Under the pieces are notes generated by a model, which saw only the letters and a list, made by a program, of their open reading frames with translations, had not been told where the DNA came from and ran no database searches. The position numbers and the translations under genes are program-made. DNA of 50,844 nucleotides from Pseudomonadota bacterium (lineage in GTDB: Bacteria; Pseudomonadota; Alphaproteobacteria; G022571365), in assembly GCA_022571365.1 (NCBI GenBank), contig JACZXZ010000009.1, forward strand, positions 1 to 50,844. Reading direction: 5' to 3'. Shown in pieces: positions 1 to 9,051 of this stretch. Numbering within the stretch: position 1 is the first letter of the stretch; every line of letters starts with the position of its first letter.

Positions 1-760
1 GACCGGCCAGGACCCCGTCCACCGCGAGGTACATGGGCGTCCTTCCCTTCTCCGTCTGGATCTCGACGGCGTGCAGGAGCCCGGCGGTGTCGATGCCCTC
101 TTCCTCCATCATCTTGGCGTTTCCCAGAAGGATGGAGCGTCCCTCAACTGTGGCCCGGACGCCATGGCCCGGGACGGCGACGAACGTCTCCGGGTCCGCC
201 AGGAGGACCTCCGCTTCCTTCGCCTTTTCAATGATGGCCTCGCCCAGGGGGTGTTCGGAGCCGCGCTCCGCCGAACCCGCGCGGCGCAGGACCTCCTCGG
301 CGATCTGCACGGCGTTGGTGGCGGCGCCCTTGCGCAGGTTGTCGGAGACCTGCCAGAGCCAGATCCGATCGCTTCCGAGATCCCGGCGCACGCGACCCAC
401 CAGGACCTCGTCCCGGCCCTCGACATCTGCCGGGGTGGGGAAGCGGTTCGTGCTCGGGTCGTCGATCAGCTCGATCCATTCGGCCAGTTCGTAGGCCAGT
501 CCGGACTCATCCCGTTCCAGCGCCTGACGGGCCTGCTCTTCACGCTGTGCCAGTTCTTCGCTGAGTTGCAGGTTGCTGCGCTGCAGCTGCTTGATGGTCG
601 CCATCAGGCCGGCCAGCTCGCGCTTGGCCAGCAGCATGGCGTTCTCGGTGTCGCGCAGTTCCTGCTCCATGATGCGCAGGGCGTTGGCGTCGACCAGTTG
701 CTCAAGCGGTTCGTGCGCGCTGGCGCGGAACAAGGTGCCTACCTTTCTCCAGAGTGTCAT
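1..760 (-). pseudogene. In-frame PspA-Asd-CopA chimeric ORF, runs off left edge
   Basis: From an ATG at 760 the minus strand is open for about 253 codons to the window edge. Residues 1-96 read as the N-terminal half of a PspA/IM30 family protein (start MTLWRKVGTLF, coiled coil with MEQELRDTENAM). Residues 100-155 read as the C-terminal part of aspartate-semialdehyde dehydrogenase (NRFPTP, VGRVRRDLGSD, SDNLRKGAATNAVQIAE). From residue 156 on it reads as the nucleotide-binding region of a CopA-type P-type ATPase (SEHPLGEAI, VPGHGVRATV, GNAKMMEEEGID). The three parts are unrelated proteins, yet both junctions (near 465 and 295) keep the frame. No known protein has this order. It is most simply a chimera of fragments, made by assembly or by rearrangement, rather than a working gene. 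Confidence 0.7.
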
Positions 761-765
761 GGTGG

Positions 766-1000
766 TTACTCCGTATATTCTTTCAGCAGTTGCTGGGCGC
801 GGGCTTCGTCGGATCTGCAACCCGGTCTTGACCAGACGCGAGAAAAAATGTGCTGAAGCTCAAGCGGAGGCGTCAAATACGGAAACCGAGGCCGCGCGGT
901 CGGCCGTAGGGCACATCGGGCAAGACGCGCTTCGACCGCCATGGGGAACTTGCGGCCGTCGCGCTCGATCTGTTCGCCGAGCTGGGCCAATTCGGACGAC
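766..1000 (-). other. Unrecognised ORF fragment upstream of the PspA piece
   Basis: A minus-strand frame ends with TAA at 766-768, 5 bases before the PspA-like ATG, with C-terminus LLKEYTE. Upstream it contains the coding-looking stretch [21 protein letters not shown] cannot assign a family, and the true upstream boundary is not visible because the frame runs into the GYD-like piece of the other strand. It may be the end of the gene that preceded pspA in its source genome, or a further patch of the mosaic. Confidence 0.3.
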
Positions 1001-1030
1001 ACCGTGTTGATTACCGGAGGAGCCCGCGGG

Positions 1031-1160
1031 GTGACCGCCGAGGTCGAGGAGCTTGCCGCACGCGTCATCGCGCAGTACGCGCTGTTGGGCGACTACGCCT
1101 TCGCCACGATCCTCGATGTGTCCGATAACTGGAACATGACGAAGCTGGCGCTCGAACTCG
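1031..1160 (+). pseudogene. GYD-domain protein fragment
   Basis: The plus-strand frame reads [19 protein letters not shown] followed by a helix ending KLALELG, which is the core of the small GYD-domain family (usual wording VLAQYALLGEYDFV). The start, the first strand and the C-terminus of the family are missing. It ends where the oppositely oriented transketolase coding begins, the two sharing the bases around 1145-1160. This is another fragment in the left-edge mosaic. Confidence 0.5.
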
Positions 1161-2158
1161 GCGCGGGTGGCCTCATCAAGCTTGCCAAGCCGCGCCCGCC
1201 AGCCGCGATAGGCGTCGGCGCCGCGGGCTCCGACCGCCCGCCAAGCGGCGAGAACCTCGTCAGGCACGACAAAAGGGGCGTATGGCCAGCCCAGGCGCTC
1301 GCGCGCGCCGGCCACGTCGTCCGGACCGAGCGGCGCGCCGTGGGCCGCCGCGGTGCCGGCCTTGGTCGGCGCCCCATAGGCGATGGTGGTCCGGCAGGCG
1401 ATCAGCGACGGCGCCGCGGCCGTCCGGGCCCGGACGATGGCCTCGTGGATTCGCGCCGGGTCGTGACCGTCGATCGCCTGCACGTCCCAGCCCGCGGCGC
1501 GGAACCGGGCCGGCTGGTCATCGGAGACCGTAAGCTCGGTCGGCCCGTCGATCGACACCCGGTTGTCGTCATACAGCACGATCAGCTTGCTTAAGCCCAG
1601 ATGTCCGGCGAGCGAGATCGCCTCGTGAGAGACGCCTTCCATGAGATCGCCGTCGCTGGCGATGACGTAAGTGTCGTGATCGACCAGCTCGGGTCCGAAG
1701 TGGGCCGCGGCCAGCCGCTCGGCCAGCGCCATCCCAACCGCGTTGGCGAGCCCCTGGCCCAGCGGTCCGCTGGTCGTCTCGATCCCCCTTGCGTGGCCAT
1801 GCTCGGGATGGCCCGGCGTGCGGCTCGAGAGCTGGCGGAAGCGCTCGATCTCCTCGATCGTCATGTCCTCATAGCCGGTGAGGTACAACAGCGCATACAG
1901 CAGCATAGAGCCGTGCCCGGCCGAGAGCACCAGGCGGTCGCGGTCGGGCCAGCGTGCCTCCGACGGATCGAACTTGAGAAATCGCGTCACCAGCACCGTC
2001 GCCACATCGGCCATGCCCATGGGCATGCCGGGATGGCCGGACTTGGCCTGCTCCACGGCGTCCATGGCGAGCGCGCGAATGGCGTTCGCCATCACCTCGT
2101 GGCTGACCTCAAATTGTTGGACACCGCTCGCGGCGGCGGTTGTTCGTGGAGGAGTCAT
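1150..2158 (-). pseudogene. tkt: Transketolase, N-terminal half only
   Basis: Transketolase moves two-carbon ketol units in the pentose phosphate and Calvin pathways using thiamine diphosphate. The frame from ATG 2158 has the family N-terminus ([20 protein letters not shown]), the TPP and metal region ([46 protein letters not shown]) and continues to about residue 335 (ATRAEFERQ). The TPP-binding half is thus present, while the pyrimidine-binding and C-terminal domains of a protein of roughly 660 residues are absent. After about 1150 the frame stays open to a stop at 860 but the sequence is no longer transketolase. Its position, divergent from the zapA block, is the usual alphaproteobacterial one, so the 5' end is probably native and the 3' side is where the mosaic starts. 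Confidence 0.85.
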
Positions 2159-2393
2159 AATGGGGTCCCAGCCAGCGCGCGCAAAGATTGCACCGAAACC
2201 ACCCCGGTCCCCGGACGCCGGGACGGCAGGCCGCAAGATGCCGCCCTGAGGCCGCCCCGTCAACCGCGTTGTTGGGCGTGAGAGGCGCCTCGCCGCCGAG
2301 TCGGGGCGGGCCGGTTGACGGAGGTGCGGAGGGCGGCGTATCCTTGAGGCCACTACAGGGCCGGGAAGCCTCTACACCGCAACACATTGACAC

Positions 2394-2585
2394 ATGACGC
2401 GTCTCGAATCCGCCATCGGGCGCCTGGAGCAAGCCATATCACGGCTCGATGCGGCGCTGCAGTCGCGGGCCGATACGGCGCGCGCGGAACGGGCCAAACA
2501 CGCCGCCCTCAAGAAGGCGGCCGAGAAAGTTTCGGCCCGACTCGATTCCGCGATCGGCCGGCTCAAGACGGTGCTGGAGACCTGA
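2394..2585 (+). CDS. Small coiled-coil protein (DUF4164-like)
   Basis: A 63-residue, almost wholly helical protein rich in Arg, Ala, Leu and Glu with heptad spacing (LESAIGRLEQAISRLDAAL). In alphaproteobacteria a short coiled-coil protein of this kind, often labelled DUF4164, lies between tkt and zapA, and this one occupies that slot, ending 1 base before the zapA ATG. The function is unknown; a partner role with ZapA in division is only inferred from position. Confidence 0.75.
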   Translation: MTRLESAIGRLEQAISRLDAALQSRADTARAERAKHAALKKAAEKVSARLDSAIGRLKTVLET

Positions 2586-2586
2586 G

Positions 2587-2913
2587 ATGGGGCAGGCTGC
2601 AGTCACCATCAACGGCCACAGCTATCAGATCATCTGCGACGACGGGCAGGAGGCGCATCTCCGCGAGCTGGCCCAATATATCGACAAGCGCGTGGCCGAA
2701 CTGGTCGCCGGCATGGGCCAGGTGGGCGACATGCGGCTCATGGTGATGACCAGCCTCCTGATCGCCGACGAGCTGTTGGCCGCGCGGGCCAAGCTTTCGG
2801 ACCCCCGCGCCGGCAACGGCAAGGATGCGAAGGCCGCCAAGGCCCTCGACGCCGATATCGAATCCCTGGCCCAGCGCATAGAGGATATTGCAGCGCGCCT
2901 CGAGCGCGTCTAG
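2587..2913 (+). CDS. zapA: Cell division protein ZapA
   Basis: 108 residues. ZapA binds and bundles FtsZ at the mid-cell ring. The N-terminal globular part (MGQAAVTINGHSYQIICDDG, then LRELAQYIDKRVAEL) and the C-terminal coiled coil (DADIESLAQRIEDIAARLERV) are both present, and the length is normal. The ATG lies one base after the stop of the upstream coiled-coil gene. The 6S RNA and 5-FCL gene that follow are its classic neighbours. Confidence 0.92.
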   Translation: MGQAAVTINGHSYQIICDDGQEAHLRELAQYIDKRVAELVAGMGQVGDMRLMVMTSLLIADELLAARAKLSDPRAGNGKDAKAAKALDADIESLAQRIEDIAARLERV

Positions 2914-2917
2914 ACTG

Positions 2918-3105
2918 TACCTTCGGGCGGTTGCTGCGCGGTGCGTTTGGCCGCAGTTTCCCTGGGGCCAATTCATCCTCTCGGGAGCTGTCTCTGCCGG
3001 AACCGTGGTTTCGGTATATGGCACCCACCTGCCGATGCAGGCCACAGAGGTCGGTCGGCCAACGGCCGAGGCGGCGCCGCCCAACCCTCGTTCCTGGGGT
3101 TCCCC
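2918..3105 (+). ncRNA. ssrS: 6S RNA
   Basis: The 224-base gap between zapA and the 5-formyltetrahydrofolate cyclo-ligase gene is where proteobacterial 6S RNA lies. The sequence has the look of the alphaproteobacterial form: CCCTGGGGCCAATTC near 2960, a CGGGAGCTGTCTC stretch near 2980 and GGCACCCACCTGC near 3020, with complementary outer arms such as the GGTTGCTGCGCGG region against CCGCCCAACC. 6S RNA folds as a promoter mimic and sequesters sigma-70 RNA polymerase in stationary phase. The ends are estimates. Confidence 0.6.
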
Positions 3106-3137
3106 TGCCCATGCCGGAGCCGTGTCCGGCTCTTCAC

Positions 3138-3734
3138 ATGACCCTGGAGGAAGCAAAGCGCGCTTTGCGCGTAGAGGCCGCGGCGCGCCGCCGGGAAGCC
3201 CAAGGCATGAGCGACGACCGGACCGGCGAGCGCCTGCGCGATCGCTTTAAGGAAGCGATCAGGCTCGACTCCGGCGCGATCATCTCGGGCTACTGGCCGG
3301 TCGGCGACGAGCTTGACCTGCGCCCGCTTCTGCTCCACCTGCATGCACGCGGCCATGTCTTGGGCCTGCCGGTCGTGGTCGGCCGAGGCCGGCCGCTCAT
3401 TTTTCGCGCGTGGCGGCCCGAAGCGCGCCTCGTGCCAGGCCGCTATGGGATACCAACGCCGAGCGCCGAGACGCGGGAGGTGACGCCCGATTTGTTGCTG
3501 GTGCCGCTCCTTGCGTTCGATCGCCAGGGCTACCGCCTGGGCTATGGCGGCGGATATTACGATCTGACGCTCAAGCATTTGCGCGCCGCCCGAAGGGCGC
3601 TGGCCGTGGGCGTCGGCTACGCCGCCCAGGAGGTGGCATCCGTACCCCATGACGAAACCGATGAGACACTCGACTGGGTGGTCACTGAGGCCGAGGCCAT
3701 GAACCTTCACCACACCCGGGAAGCGGTCTCGTGA
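3138..3734 (+). CDS. 5-formyltetrahydrofolate cyclo-ligase
   Basis: 198 residues. The enzyme converts 5-formyl-THF to 5,10-methenyl-THF using ATP. The family C-terminal signature is clear: [13 protein letters not shown] after the strand [14 protein letters not shown], and the N-terminal substrate region [16 protein letters not shown] is present. ATG 3138 gives a normal length; an in-frame ATG at 3111 would add nine residues and overlap the end of the 6S RNA. The stop overlaps the GTG of the next gene by 4 bases, so the two are translationally coupled. Confidence 0.9.
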   Translation: MTLEEAKRALRVEAAARRREAQGMSDDRTGERLRDRFKEAIRLDSGAIISGYWPVGDELDLRPLLLHLHARGHVLGLPVVVGRGRPLIFRAWRPEARLVPGRYGIPTPSAETREVTPDLLLVPLLAFDRQGYRLGYGGGYYDLTLKHLRAARRALAVGVGYAAQEVASVPHDETDETLDWVVTEAEAMNLHHTREAVS

Positions 3735-4543
3735 GGCTGCTGTTTCTCGGCGATGTGGTGGGCCGCTCGGGCCGCGAGGTGGTGTGCGGCAACCTGCCGA
3801 CGCTCAAGGACAAGCTCAAGCTGGATCTCATCGTGCTCAATGGCGAAAACGCGGCCGGCGGCTTCGGCATCACGGAAAAAATCTGCCACCAGTTCTACGA
3901 TGTCGGAGTCGACGTGATCACCACCGGCAACCACGTGTGGGACCAGCGCGAGATCGTTGCCTACATCGACAGCGATCCGCGGCTCTTGAGGCCGATCAAC
4001 TATCCCAAGGGAACGCCGGGCCGGGGCGCCGGGGTGTTCACCGCCCGCGACGGCCGCAAGGTGCTGGTGGTGCATGTCATGTTGCGGCTGTTCATGGACC
4101 CGCTCGACGACCCCTTCGCGGCCGTCGACCACGCGCTTGCCCACCAGCGGCTCGGCAATACGGTCAGCGCCATCGTCCTCGACGTCCACGGCGAGGCGAC
4201 CAGCGAGAAAATGGCCATGGGTCACTTCGTCGACGGCCGGGTTTCGCTGGCCGTGGGCACCCATACCCACGTGCCCACGGCCGACTGGCAAATCCTCTCG
4301 GGCGGCACCGCCTACGCCACCGACGTCGGCATGTGCGGCGACTACGATTCGGTGATCGGCATGAGCAAGGAGGTACCGATCGCCCGGTTCACCCGCAAGA
4401 TGCCGACCGAGCGCTTGGCTCCGGCGATGGGCGAGGCGACCCTGTGCGCGATGTACCTCGAGACCGACGACGAGACGGGCCTCGCCAAACATGTCGCGCC
4501 GCTGAGGGTCGGCGGGCGTCTGGCACCGCACTGGCCGCTCTGA
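3731..4543 (+). CDS. ymdB: YmdB-family metallophosphoesterase
   Basis: 270 residues, GTG start overlapping the previous stop. The family (TIGR00282) contains binuclear-metal phosphodiesterases that hydrolyse 2',3'- or 3',5'-cyclic nucleotides. Metal and active-site motifs are readable: [32 protein letters not shown] and the C-terminal [13 protein letters not shown]. The length is typical. The cellular role in alphaproteobacteria is not established; the coupling to folate cyclo-ligase is conserved in the class. Confidence 0.88.
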   Translation: MRLLFLGDVVGRSGREVVCGNLPTLKDKLKLDLIVLNGENAAGGFGITEKICHQFYDVGVDVITTGNHVWDQREIVAYIDSDPRLLRPINYPKGTPGRGAGVFTARDGRKVLVVHVMLRLFMDPLDDPFAAVDHALAHQRLGNTVSAIVLDVHGEATSEKMAMGHFVDGRVSLAVGTHTHVPTADWQILSGGTAYATDVGMCGDYDSVIGMSKEVPIARFTRKMPTERLAPAMGEATLCAMYLETDDETGLAKHVAPLRVGGRLAPHWPL

Positions 4544-4689
4544 ACCTCCCGCGCCTGATATCAGGCGACGCGCACCGCCTAATTATTGCCATATTGCTCC
4601 GTAAGCTGGATAAAGCTAGGCAATGTGCCAGTATACAATATATGGTATACAGGCAGGAATTTACCGCAGGAACTAGACTCCGGGGGAGG

Positions 4690-5466
4690 ATGGCCGGGCA
4701 TTCCCAATACAAGAACATCATGTACCGGAAGGGCGCCCAGGACGCCCGGCGCTCCAAGATTTTCACCAAGATCATCCGGGAGCTGACGGTGGCGGCGCGC
4801 TCGGGCCTGCCCGATCCGGCGAAGAACCCGCGCCTGCGCGCTGCGGTGGCGGCCGCGCGCGCTCAGAACATGCCCAGGGATACCATCGAGCGCGCCGTCA
4901 AGCGCGCCGCTGGCGGTGGCGGCGACACCCACTTCGAAGAGGTCCGCTATGAGGGATATGGCCCCGGTGGTGTCGCCATCGTCGCCGAGGTCTTGACCGA
5001 CAATCGCAATCGCACCGCCGCCGAGCTTCGCGCCGCGTTCAGCAAATACGGCGGCAGCTTGGGCGAAACCGGCAGCGTGAGCTTCATGTTCCACCGCACC
5101 GGATCGGTCCGCTACCCACCGGACGTGGCGTCCGCCGAGGCCGTGTTCGAGGCGGCGCTCGAAGCCGGAGCTGAGGACGTCGAGTCGTCCGAGGCGGGCC
5201 ACGAGATCACCTGCGCGCCGGAGGATCTCCATGCCGTGCGCGACGCGCTCGAGGACAGGTTCGGCCCGGCCGAGAGCGCACGGCTCACCTGGAGGCCGGA
5301 GAGCACCGTCGCCATCGACGAAGGGCCGGCCCAAAGCCTGTTCAAGCTGCTGGAAGTCCTGGAGGACAACGACGACGTCCAACAGATATCGGCCAACTTC
5401 GAGATTCCGGATGATCTGATCATGAAGTTGAGCGCCCGAGCGGGCACCGATCTCGGAGGAGAGTGA
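4690..5466 (+). CDS. yebC: YebC/TACO1-family protein
   Basis: 258 residues. The family is annotated as a DNA-binding regulator, and members are linked to translation of proline-rich stretches (TACO1/YebC2 work). Family hallmarks: [15 protein letters not shown] at the start, [15 protein letters not shown], and [23 protein letters not shown] 4690 is preceded by GGGGGAGG. The frame is open far upstream, but conservation begins here. The 146-base upstream gap is AT-rich, with two copies of GTATAC 14 bases apart near 4633-4652; this may carry its promoter. ruvC starts directly after the stop. Confidence 0.92.
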   Translation: MAGHSQYKNIMYRKGAQDARRSKIFTKIIRELTVAARSGLPDPAKNPRLRAAVAAARAQNMPRDTIERAVKRAAGGGGDTHFEEVRYEGYGPGGVAIVAEVLTDNRNRTAAELRAAFSKYGGSLGETGSVSFMFHRTGSVRYPPDVASAEAVFEAALEAGAEDVESSEAGHEITCAPEDLHAVRDALEDRFGPAESARLTWRPESTVAIDEGPAQSLFKLLEVLEDNDDVQQISANFEIPDDLIMKLSARAGTDLGGE

Positions 5467-5982
5467 ATGAGATTGTTGGGCCTTGACCCTGGCCTGCGGC
5501 GGACCGGTTGGGGCGTGATCGATGTCGCGGGCTCGCACCTGCAACACGTCGCGAACGGCACCGTTCGCTCCGAGTCCGGACTGCCCATAGCGGATCGGCT
5601 GGCCCAGCTCTATGACGGGCTCGACCGGGTGATCATAGAGTACGGACCGGATGAGGCCGCGGTCGAGGAGACCTTTGTCAGCCGGAATGCATCCACGACC
5701 CTTAAGCTCGGACTGGCCAGGGGGGTCGTCCTGCTGGCCCCGGCGCGGGCCGGCGTGCCAGTCTGTGAATACTCCGCGAACCTCGTCAAGAAGTCCATCG
5801 TCGGCACCGGCCATGCCGACAAGAAACAAATCCAGATGATGGTGCGCACCCTGTTGCCGAACTGCGAGATCGCCGGCCCCGATGCCGCCGACGCCCTGGC
5901 GGTGGCGATCTGCCACGCCCACCATTCCGCCACCCGGCGACGGTGGCACGCCGGACGGGATCTTGAGGAGTCCGCGCCGTGA
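5467..5982 (+). CDS. ruvC: Holliday junction resolvase RuvC
   Basis: 171 residues. This endonuclease cuts four-way junctions at the end of homologous recombination. The acidic catalytic residues are recognisable: Asp7 in [16 protein letters not shown], the VEETFVSRN segment, and the C-terminal [16 protein letters not shown]. The start abuts the yebC stop and the stop overlaps ruvA by 4 bases, giving a yebC-ruvCAB operon. Confidence 0.95.
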   Translation: MRLLGLDPGLRRTGWGVIDVAGSHLQHVANGTVRSESGLPIADRLAQLYDGLDRVIIEYGPDEAAVEETFVSRNASTTLKLGLARGVVLLAPARAGVPVCEYSANLVKKSIVGTGHADKKQIQMMVRTLLPNCEIAGPDAADALAVAICHAHHSATRRRWHAGRDLEESAP

Positions 5983-6590
5983 TCGCCAAGCTCACCGGCG
6001 CCGTCGACTCGATCGGCGAGGCCCAGGTGGTCATCGATGTCGCCGGGGTCGGGTATCTGGTTTATTGCTCCGCGCGGACGCTCGGCGGCCTGCCCCCACT
6101 CGGCGAGGTGGCGAGCCTGCTCGTCGACACGCATGTGCGCGAGGATCACATTCACCTTTACGGCTTCGCCGACGTCCAGGAGCGCGAGTGGTTTCACCTG
6201 CTCAAGGGCGTGCAAGGCGTGGGCGCCAAGCTGGCCATCGCGATTCTTTCGGCGCTCAGCATCGATCAGCTCGGCCACGCCATCGCGGCCCAGGACAGGA
6301 CGTTCCTCACCCGGGCCGACGGCGTGGGGCCGAAGCTCGCGAGCCGAATCTTGAGCGAGCTCAAGGACCAGGCCGGCGACCTTACCCTCGGCCCGGTAGC
6401 CGTGCTCGCTGCTGGAGCCACCGGTGCCGCCGCGCGCGGCCCCGCCAGCGAGGCGGTCTCGGCCCTGGTTAATCTCGGCTATCGCCACAGCGAGGCCTCC
6501 AGCGCGGTCGCCCATGCGGCCCGGCGACTCGGTCCCGAGGCTTCGACCGAGGCCCTGATCAAGACCGGCCTGCAGGAGATCGGCGCGTGA
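5979..6590 (+). CDS. ruvA: Holliday junction branch migration protein RuvA
   Basis: 203 residues with GTG start. RuvA tetramers hold the junction and load RuvB. The N-terminal OB fold ([19 protein letters not shown]), the double helix-hairpin-helix region ([35 protein letters not shown]) and the C-terminal UBA-like domain that contacts RuvB ([16 protein letters not shown]) are all present. Overlaps ruvC and ruvB by 4 bases each. Confidence 0.95.
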   Translation: MIAKLTGAVDSIGEAQVVIDVAGVGYLVYCSARTLGGLPPLGEVASLLVDTHVREDHIHLYGFADVQEREWFHLLKGVQGVGAKLAIAILSALSIDQLGHAIAAQDRTFLTRADGVGPKLASRILSELKDQAGDLTLGPVAVLAAGATGAAARGPASEAVSALVNLGYRHSEASSAVAHAARRLGPEASTEALIKTGLQEIGA

Positions 6591-7654
6591 CCGAGGACCG
6601 CGTGGTCGCCACCGGATTCAATGCCGCCGACGCGCCCGAGGCGTCGCTGCGGCCGAGAAGCTTCGCCGAGTTCGTCGGCCAGCGCCAAGTCTGCGAGAAC
6701 CTGAATGTATTCATCACCGCCGCACGCAACCGCCAGGACGCCCTCGATCACGTCCTGTTGTCCGGCCCGCCCGGCCTCGGCAAGACGACGCTCGCCCAGA
6801 TCATCGCGCGTGAGTTGGGCGTCGGGTTCCGCGCCACCTCCGGACCGGTGATTGCGCGGGCCGGCGACCTTGCGGCCATTCTGACCAACCTGCAGCCCCT
6901 CGATATCCTGTTCATCGACGAGATCCACCGCTTGAGCCCGCCAGTCGAGGAGATCCTCTACCCGGCGATGGAGGCCTACCAGCTCGACCTGATCATCGGC
7001 GAGGGGCCGGCCGCACGCTCGATCCGCATTGATCTGCCACCTTTTACGCTGATCGGGGCGACGACCCGCTCGGGCCTGATCACCAGGCCCTTGAGAGAGC
7101 GCTTCGGCATTCCGCTGAGACTCACCTTCTACACCCCGGAAGAGTTGAAGCAGATCATCGATCGCGGTGCCCCTATCCTCGACATGGAGCTGACCGCCGG
7201 CGGCGCCGCCGAGATCGCCCGGCGCTCGCGCGGTACGCCCAGGGTTGCGACACGGCTTCTTCGGCGGGTGCGCGACTTCACCTCGGTCGCCAACATCACC
7301 CGGATCGACAAGACCGCCGCCGACGCCGCCCTCAAGCGCCTGGAGGTCGATACAGAGGGGCTCGATGCCATGGATCGACGGTATCTTCGCTGTATCGCCG
7401 AGAACTACGGCGGCGGGCCGGTCGGGGTCGAAACTCTGGCCGCGGCACTCTCGGAACAGCGCGACGTGCTGGAAGAGGTTATCGAGCCCTATCTCATCCA
7501 GCAGAGCCTGGTTCAGCGCACGCCGCGCGGACGCATGCTGGCCGGGCGGGGCTACGAGTATCTGGGCCTTGCCGTACCGTCCGACGTCCAGCGTCAACCC
7601 GACTTGCTGACCGCCAGTGAGGCGGGGGAACGCGTGGAGATGGAGGATGGCTGA
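6587..7654 (+). CDS. ruvB: Holliday junction helicase RuvB
   Basis: 355 residues with GTG start. This AAA+ motor drives branch migration with RuvA. Walker [11 protein letters not shown], Walker [11 protein letters not shown], sensor 1 GATTRSGLI, the arginine-finger region RPLRERFG and a winged-helix C-terminus ([16 protein letters not shown]) are complete. The stop lies inside the first codons of the damaged ybgC reading frame. Confidence 0.96.
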   Translation: MTEDRVVATGFNAADAPEASLRPRSFAEFVGQRQVCENLNVFITAARNRQDALDHVLLSGPPGLGKTTLAQIIARELGVGFRATSGPVIARAGDLAAILTNLQPLDILFIDEIHRLSPPVEEILYPAMEAYQLDLIIGEGPAARSIRIDLPPFTLIGATTRSGLITRPLRERFGIPLRLTFYTPEELKQIIDRGAPILDMELTAGGAAEIARRSRGTPRVATRLLRRVRDFTSVANITRIDKTAADAALKRLEVDTEGLDAMDRRYLRCIAENYGGGPVGVETLAAALSEQRDVLEEVIEPYLIQQSLVQRTPRGRMLAGRGYEYLGLAVPSDVQRQPDLLTASEAGERVEMEDG

Positions 7655-7820
7655 TCTCTCCGCCACGCTTGCCAACGGCGCTCCCGACACCGAGCAGATC
7701 GCGCGGCGCGGCGCGGCCGATCCGGTTCGCGTCGGTCCACGCCTCGCCTGCCTGAACCGGGCCGGGCGGCCGGTGCGGCTGCCGGGCGCGCGCCCTCACA
7801 CCGTTGCCTCAACCGGATAA
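7647..7820 (+). pseudogene. ybgC: Remnant of ybgC (Tol-Pal associated thioesterase), internally deleted
   Basis: ybgC, a hotdog-fold acyl-CoA thioesterase of about 140 residues, normally lies between ruvB and tolQ. Here a 57-codon frame remains. It starts at an ATG overlapping ruvB by 8 bases ([13 protein letters not shown]), as expected for ybgC, and finishes with RLACLNRAGRPVRLPGA, which matches the typical YbgC C-terminal strand. Everything between, including the catalytic YEDTDAGG motif, is missing. The assignment of the two ends rests on position and on my memory of the family. A real 57-residue protein is possible but less likely. Confidence 0.5.
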
Positions 7821-7833
7821 GCGAGAGGACACC

Positions 7834-8565
7834 ATGGAGAGCACGGTCGTAGAATCGGTCAATCTAGGGGCCTCGGCAGCCATCTACGACATGTCGATGT
7901 GGGCGCTGTTCGTCAGGGCGGACATTGTGGTCAAGATCGTCGTATTAATGCTGTTTGCAGCCTCGATCTGGTGCTGGGCCATCATCTTCGAAAAGGTGAT
8001 GCGCCTGCGCCATCTCAACACCCGAACCCTCCAGTTCGAGGACAGTTTCTGGTCGGGCAGCTCGCTGGACGACCTTTACGACCGTGTCGGCGGCCGACCC
8101 CAGACCCCGATGGCGACCATGTTCGCCGCCGCGATGCGGGAGTGGCGGCGATCGGTGGCGCGCGGCACCGGCAACAAGAAGAGCGTGTCCGCCAACCTGC
8201 AGCCACGGATCGAGCGAGTCATGCAGGTCACCCTGGGCCGCGAGATGGAGCGGCTTGAGAAAAACATGACCTTTCTCGCCTCGGTCGGGGCGACCGCACC
8301 GTTCATCGGCCTGTTCGGCACCGTGTGGGGCATCATGAACAGCTTTCAGGCGATCGCCGCTGCCAAGAGCACCAACCTGGCCGTGGTCGCCCCGGGCATC
8401 GCCGAGGCGCTGTTCGCCACCGCGCTCGGTCTGGTCGCCGCGGTCCCGGCGGTGATCGCCTACAACAAGCTGTCGAACGATTTGGAGCGCTATGCCGGCC
8501 GGCTCGAGGCGTTTGCCGGCGAGTTCAGCGCCGTCCTGTCGCGCCGGCTTGAGGAGACGGAGTGA
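7834..8565 (+). CDS. tolQ: Tol-Pal system proton channel subunit TolQ
   Basis: 243 residues. TolQ is a three-helix inner-membrane protein of the MotA/TolQ/ExbB family that, with TolR, uses the proton gradient to energise TolA and constrict the outer membrane during division. Visible: an N-terminal membrane helix ([21 protein letters not shown]), the conserved [20 protein letters not shown] block and the last helix ([20 protein letters not shown]). ATG 7834 follows GAGAGGAC. An upstream in-frame TTG would add residues that overlap the ybgC remnant. Confidence 0.95.
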   Translation: MESTVVESVNLGASAAIYDMSMWALFVRADIVVKIVVLMLFAASIWCWAIIFEKVMRLRHLNTRTLQFEDSFWSGSSLDDLYDRVGGRPQTPMATMFAAAMREWRRSVARGTGNKKSVSANLQPRIERVMQVTLGREMERLEKNMTFLASVGATAPFIGLFGTVWGIMNSFQAIAAAKSTNLAVVAPGIAEALFATALGLVAAVPAVIAYNKLSNDLERYAGRLEAFAGEFSAVLSRRLEETE

Positions 8566-8568
8566 CCC

Positions 8569-9042
8569 ATGGCGGCGATATTAAACGGCGGCCCGGGAAG
8601 CGGCGGCTCGGCGCGCCGCCGGATGCACCAGGCTTACAGACCGATGAGCCAGATCAACGTCACCCCGATGGTCGATGTGATGCTGGTGCTCCTCGTCATT
8701 TTCATGGTCACGGCACCGCTGCTTACCGTGGGCGTTCCGGTCGATCTGCCTGAAACTGAGGCCCAACTGCTCACCGAGCCGGACGAACCGCTGGTCATCA
8801 CGGTGGACGCCGAGGGCCGGATCTTCCTCCAGGAAACCGGGATTCCTCTCGCCAACCTGGTGCCGCGGCTCGAGGCCATCACGCGAAACAAAGCCGATAC
8901 CCGCATTTTCATACGCGGCGATCGAACCATCACCTATGGCCGCATCATGGAAGTCATGGGACTGGTGAACGCGGCCGGCTTCACCAAAGTGGCGCTGATC
9001 GCCGAGATGCCGAAGACTCCGGCAACAACGGGCTCTAGATAG
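8569..9042 (+). CDS. tolR: Tol-Pal system protein TolR
   Basis: 157 residues. ExbD/TolR family with one transmembrane helix and a periplasmic domain. The motif NVTPMVDVMLVLLVIFMV carries the conserved membrane Asp needed for proton flow. The periplasmic part (VDLPETEAQL, RIFIRGDRTITYGRIMEVM) is complete. It lies three bases after tolQ and nine before tolA. Confidence 0.95.
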   Translation: MAAILNGGPGSGGSARRRMHQAYRPMSQINVTPMVDVMLVLLVIFMVTAPLLTVGVPVDLPETEAQLLTEPDEPLVITVDAEGRIFLQETGIPLANLVPRLEAITRNKADTRIFIRGDRTITYGRIMEVMGLVNAAGFTKVALIAEMPKTPATTGSR

Positions 9043-9051
9043 CGACGGCCC

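Noticed and set aside
990-1060. [10 protein letters not shown] on the plus strand as a ketoreductase/Rossmann motif
   Set aside because: No further ketoreductase sequence follows; the downstream residues fit a GYD domain better, so the match is probably chance.
4633-4652. GTATAC repeats upstream of yebC as a regulator operator
   Set aside because: Two 6-base palindromes 14 bases apart are too little to call; noted only in the yebC entry.
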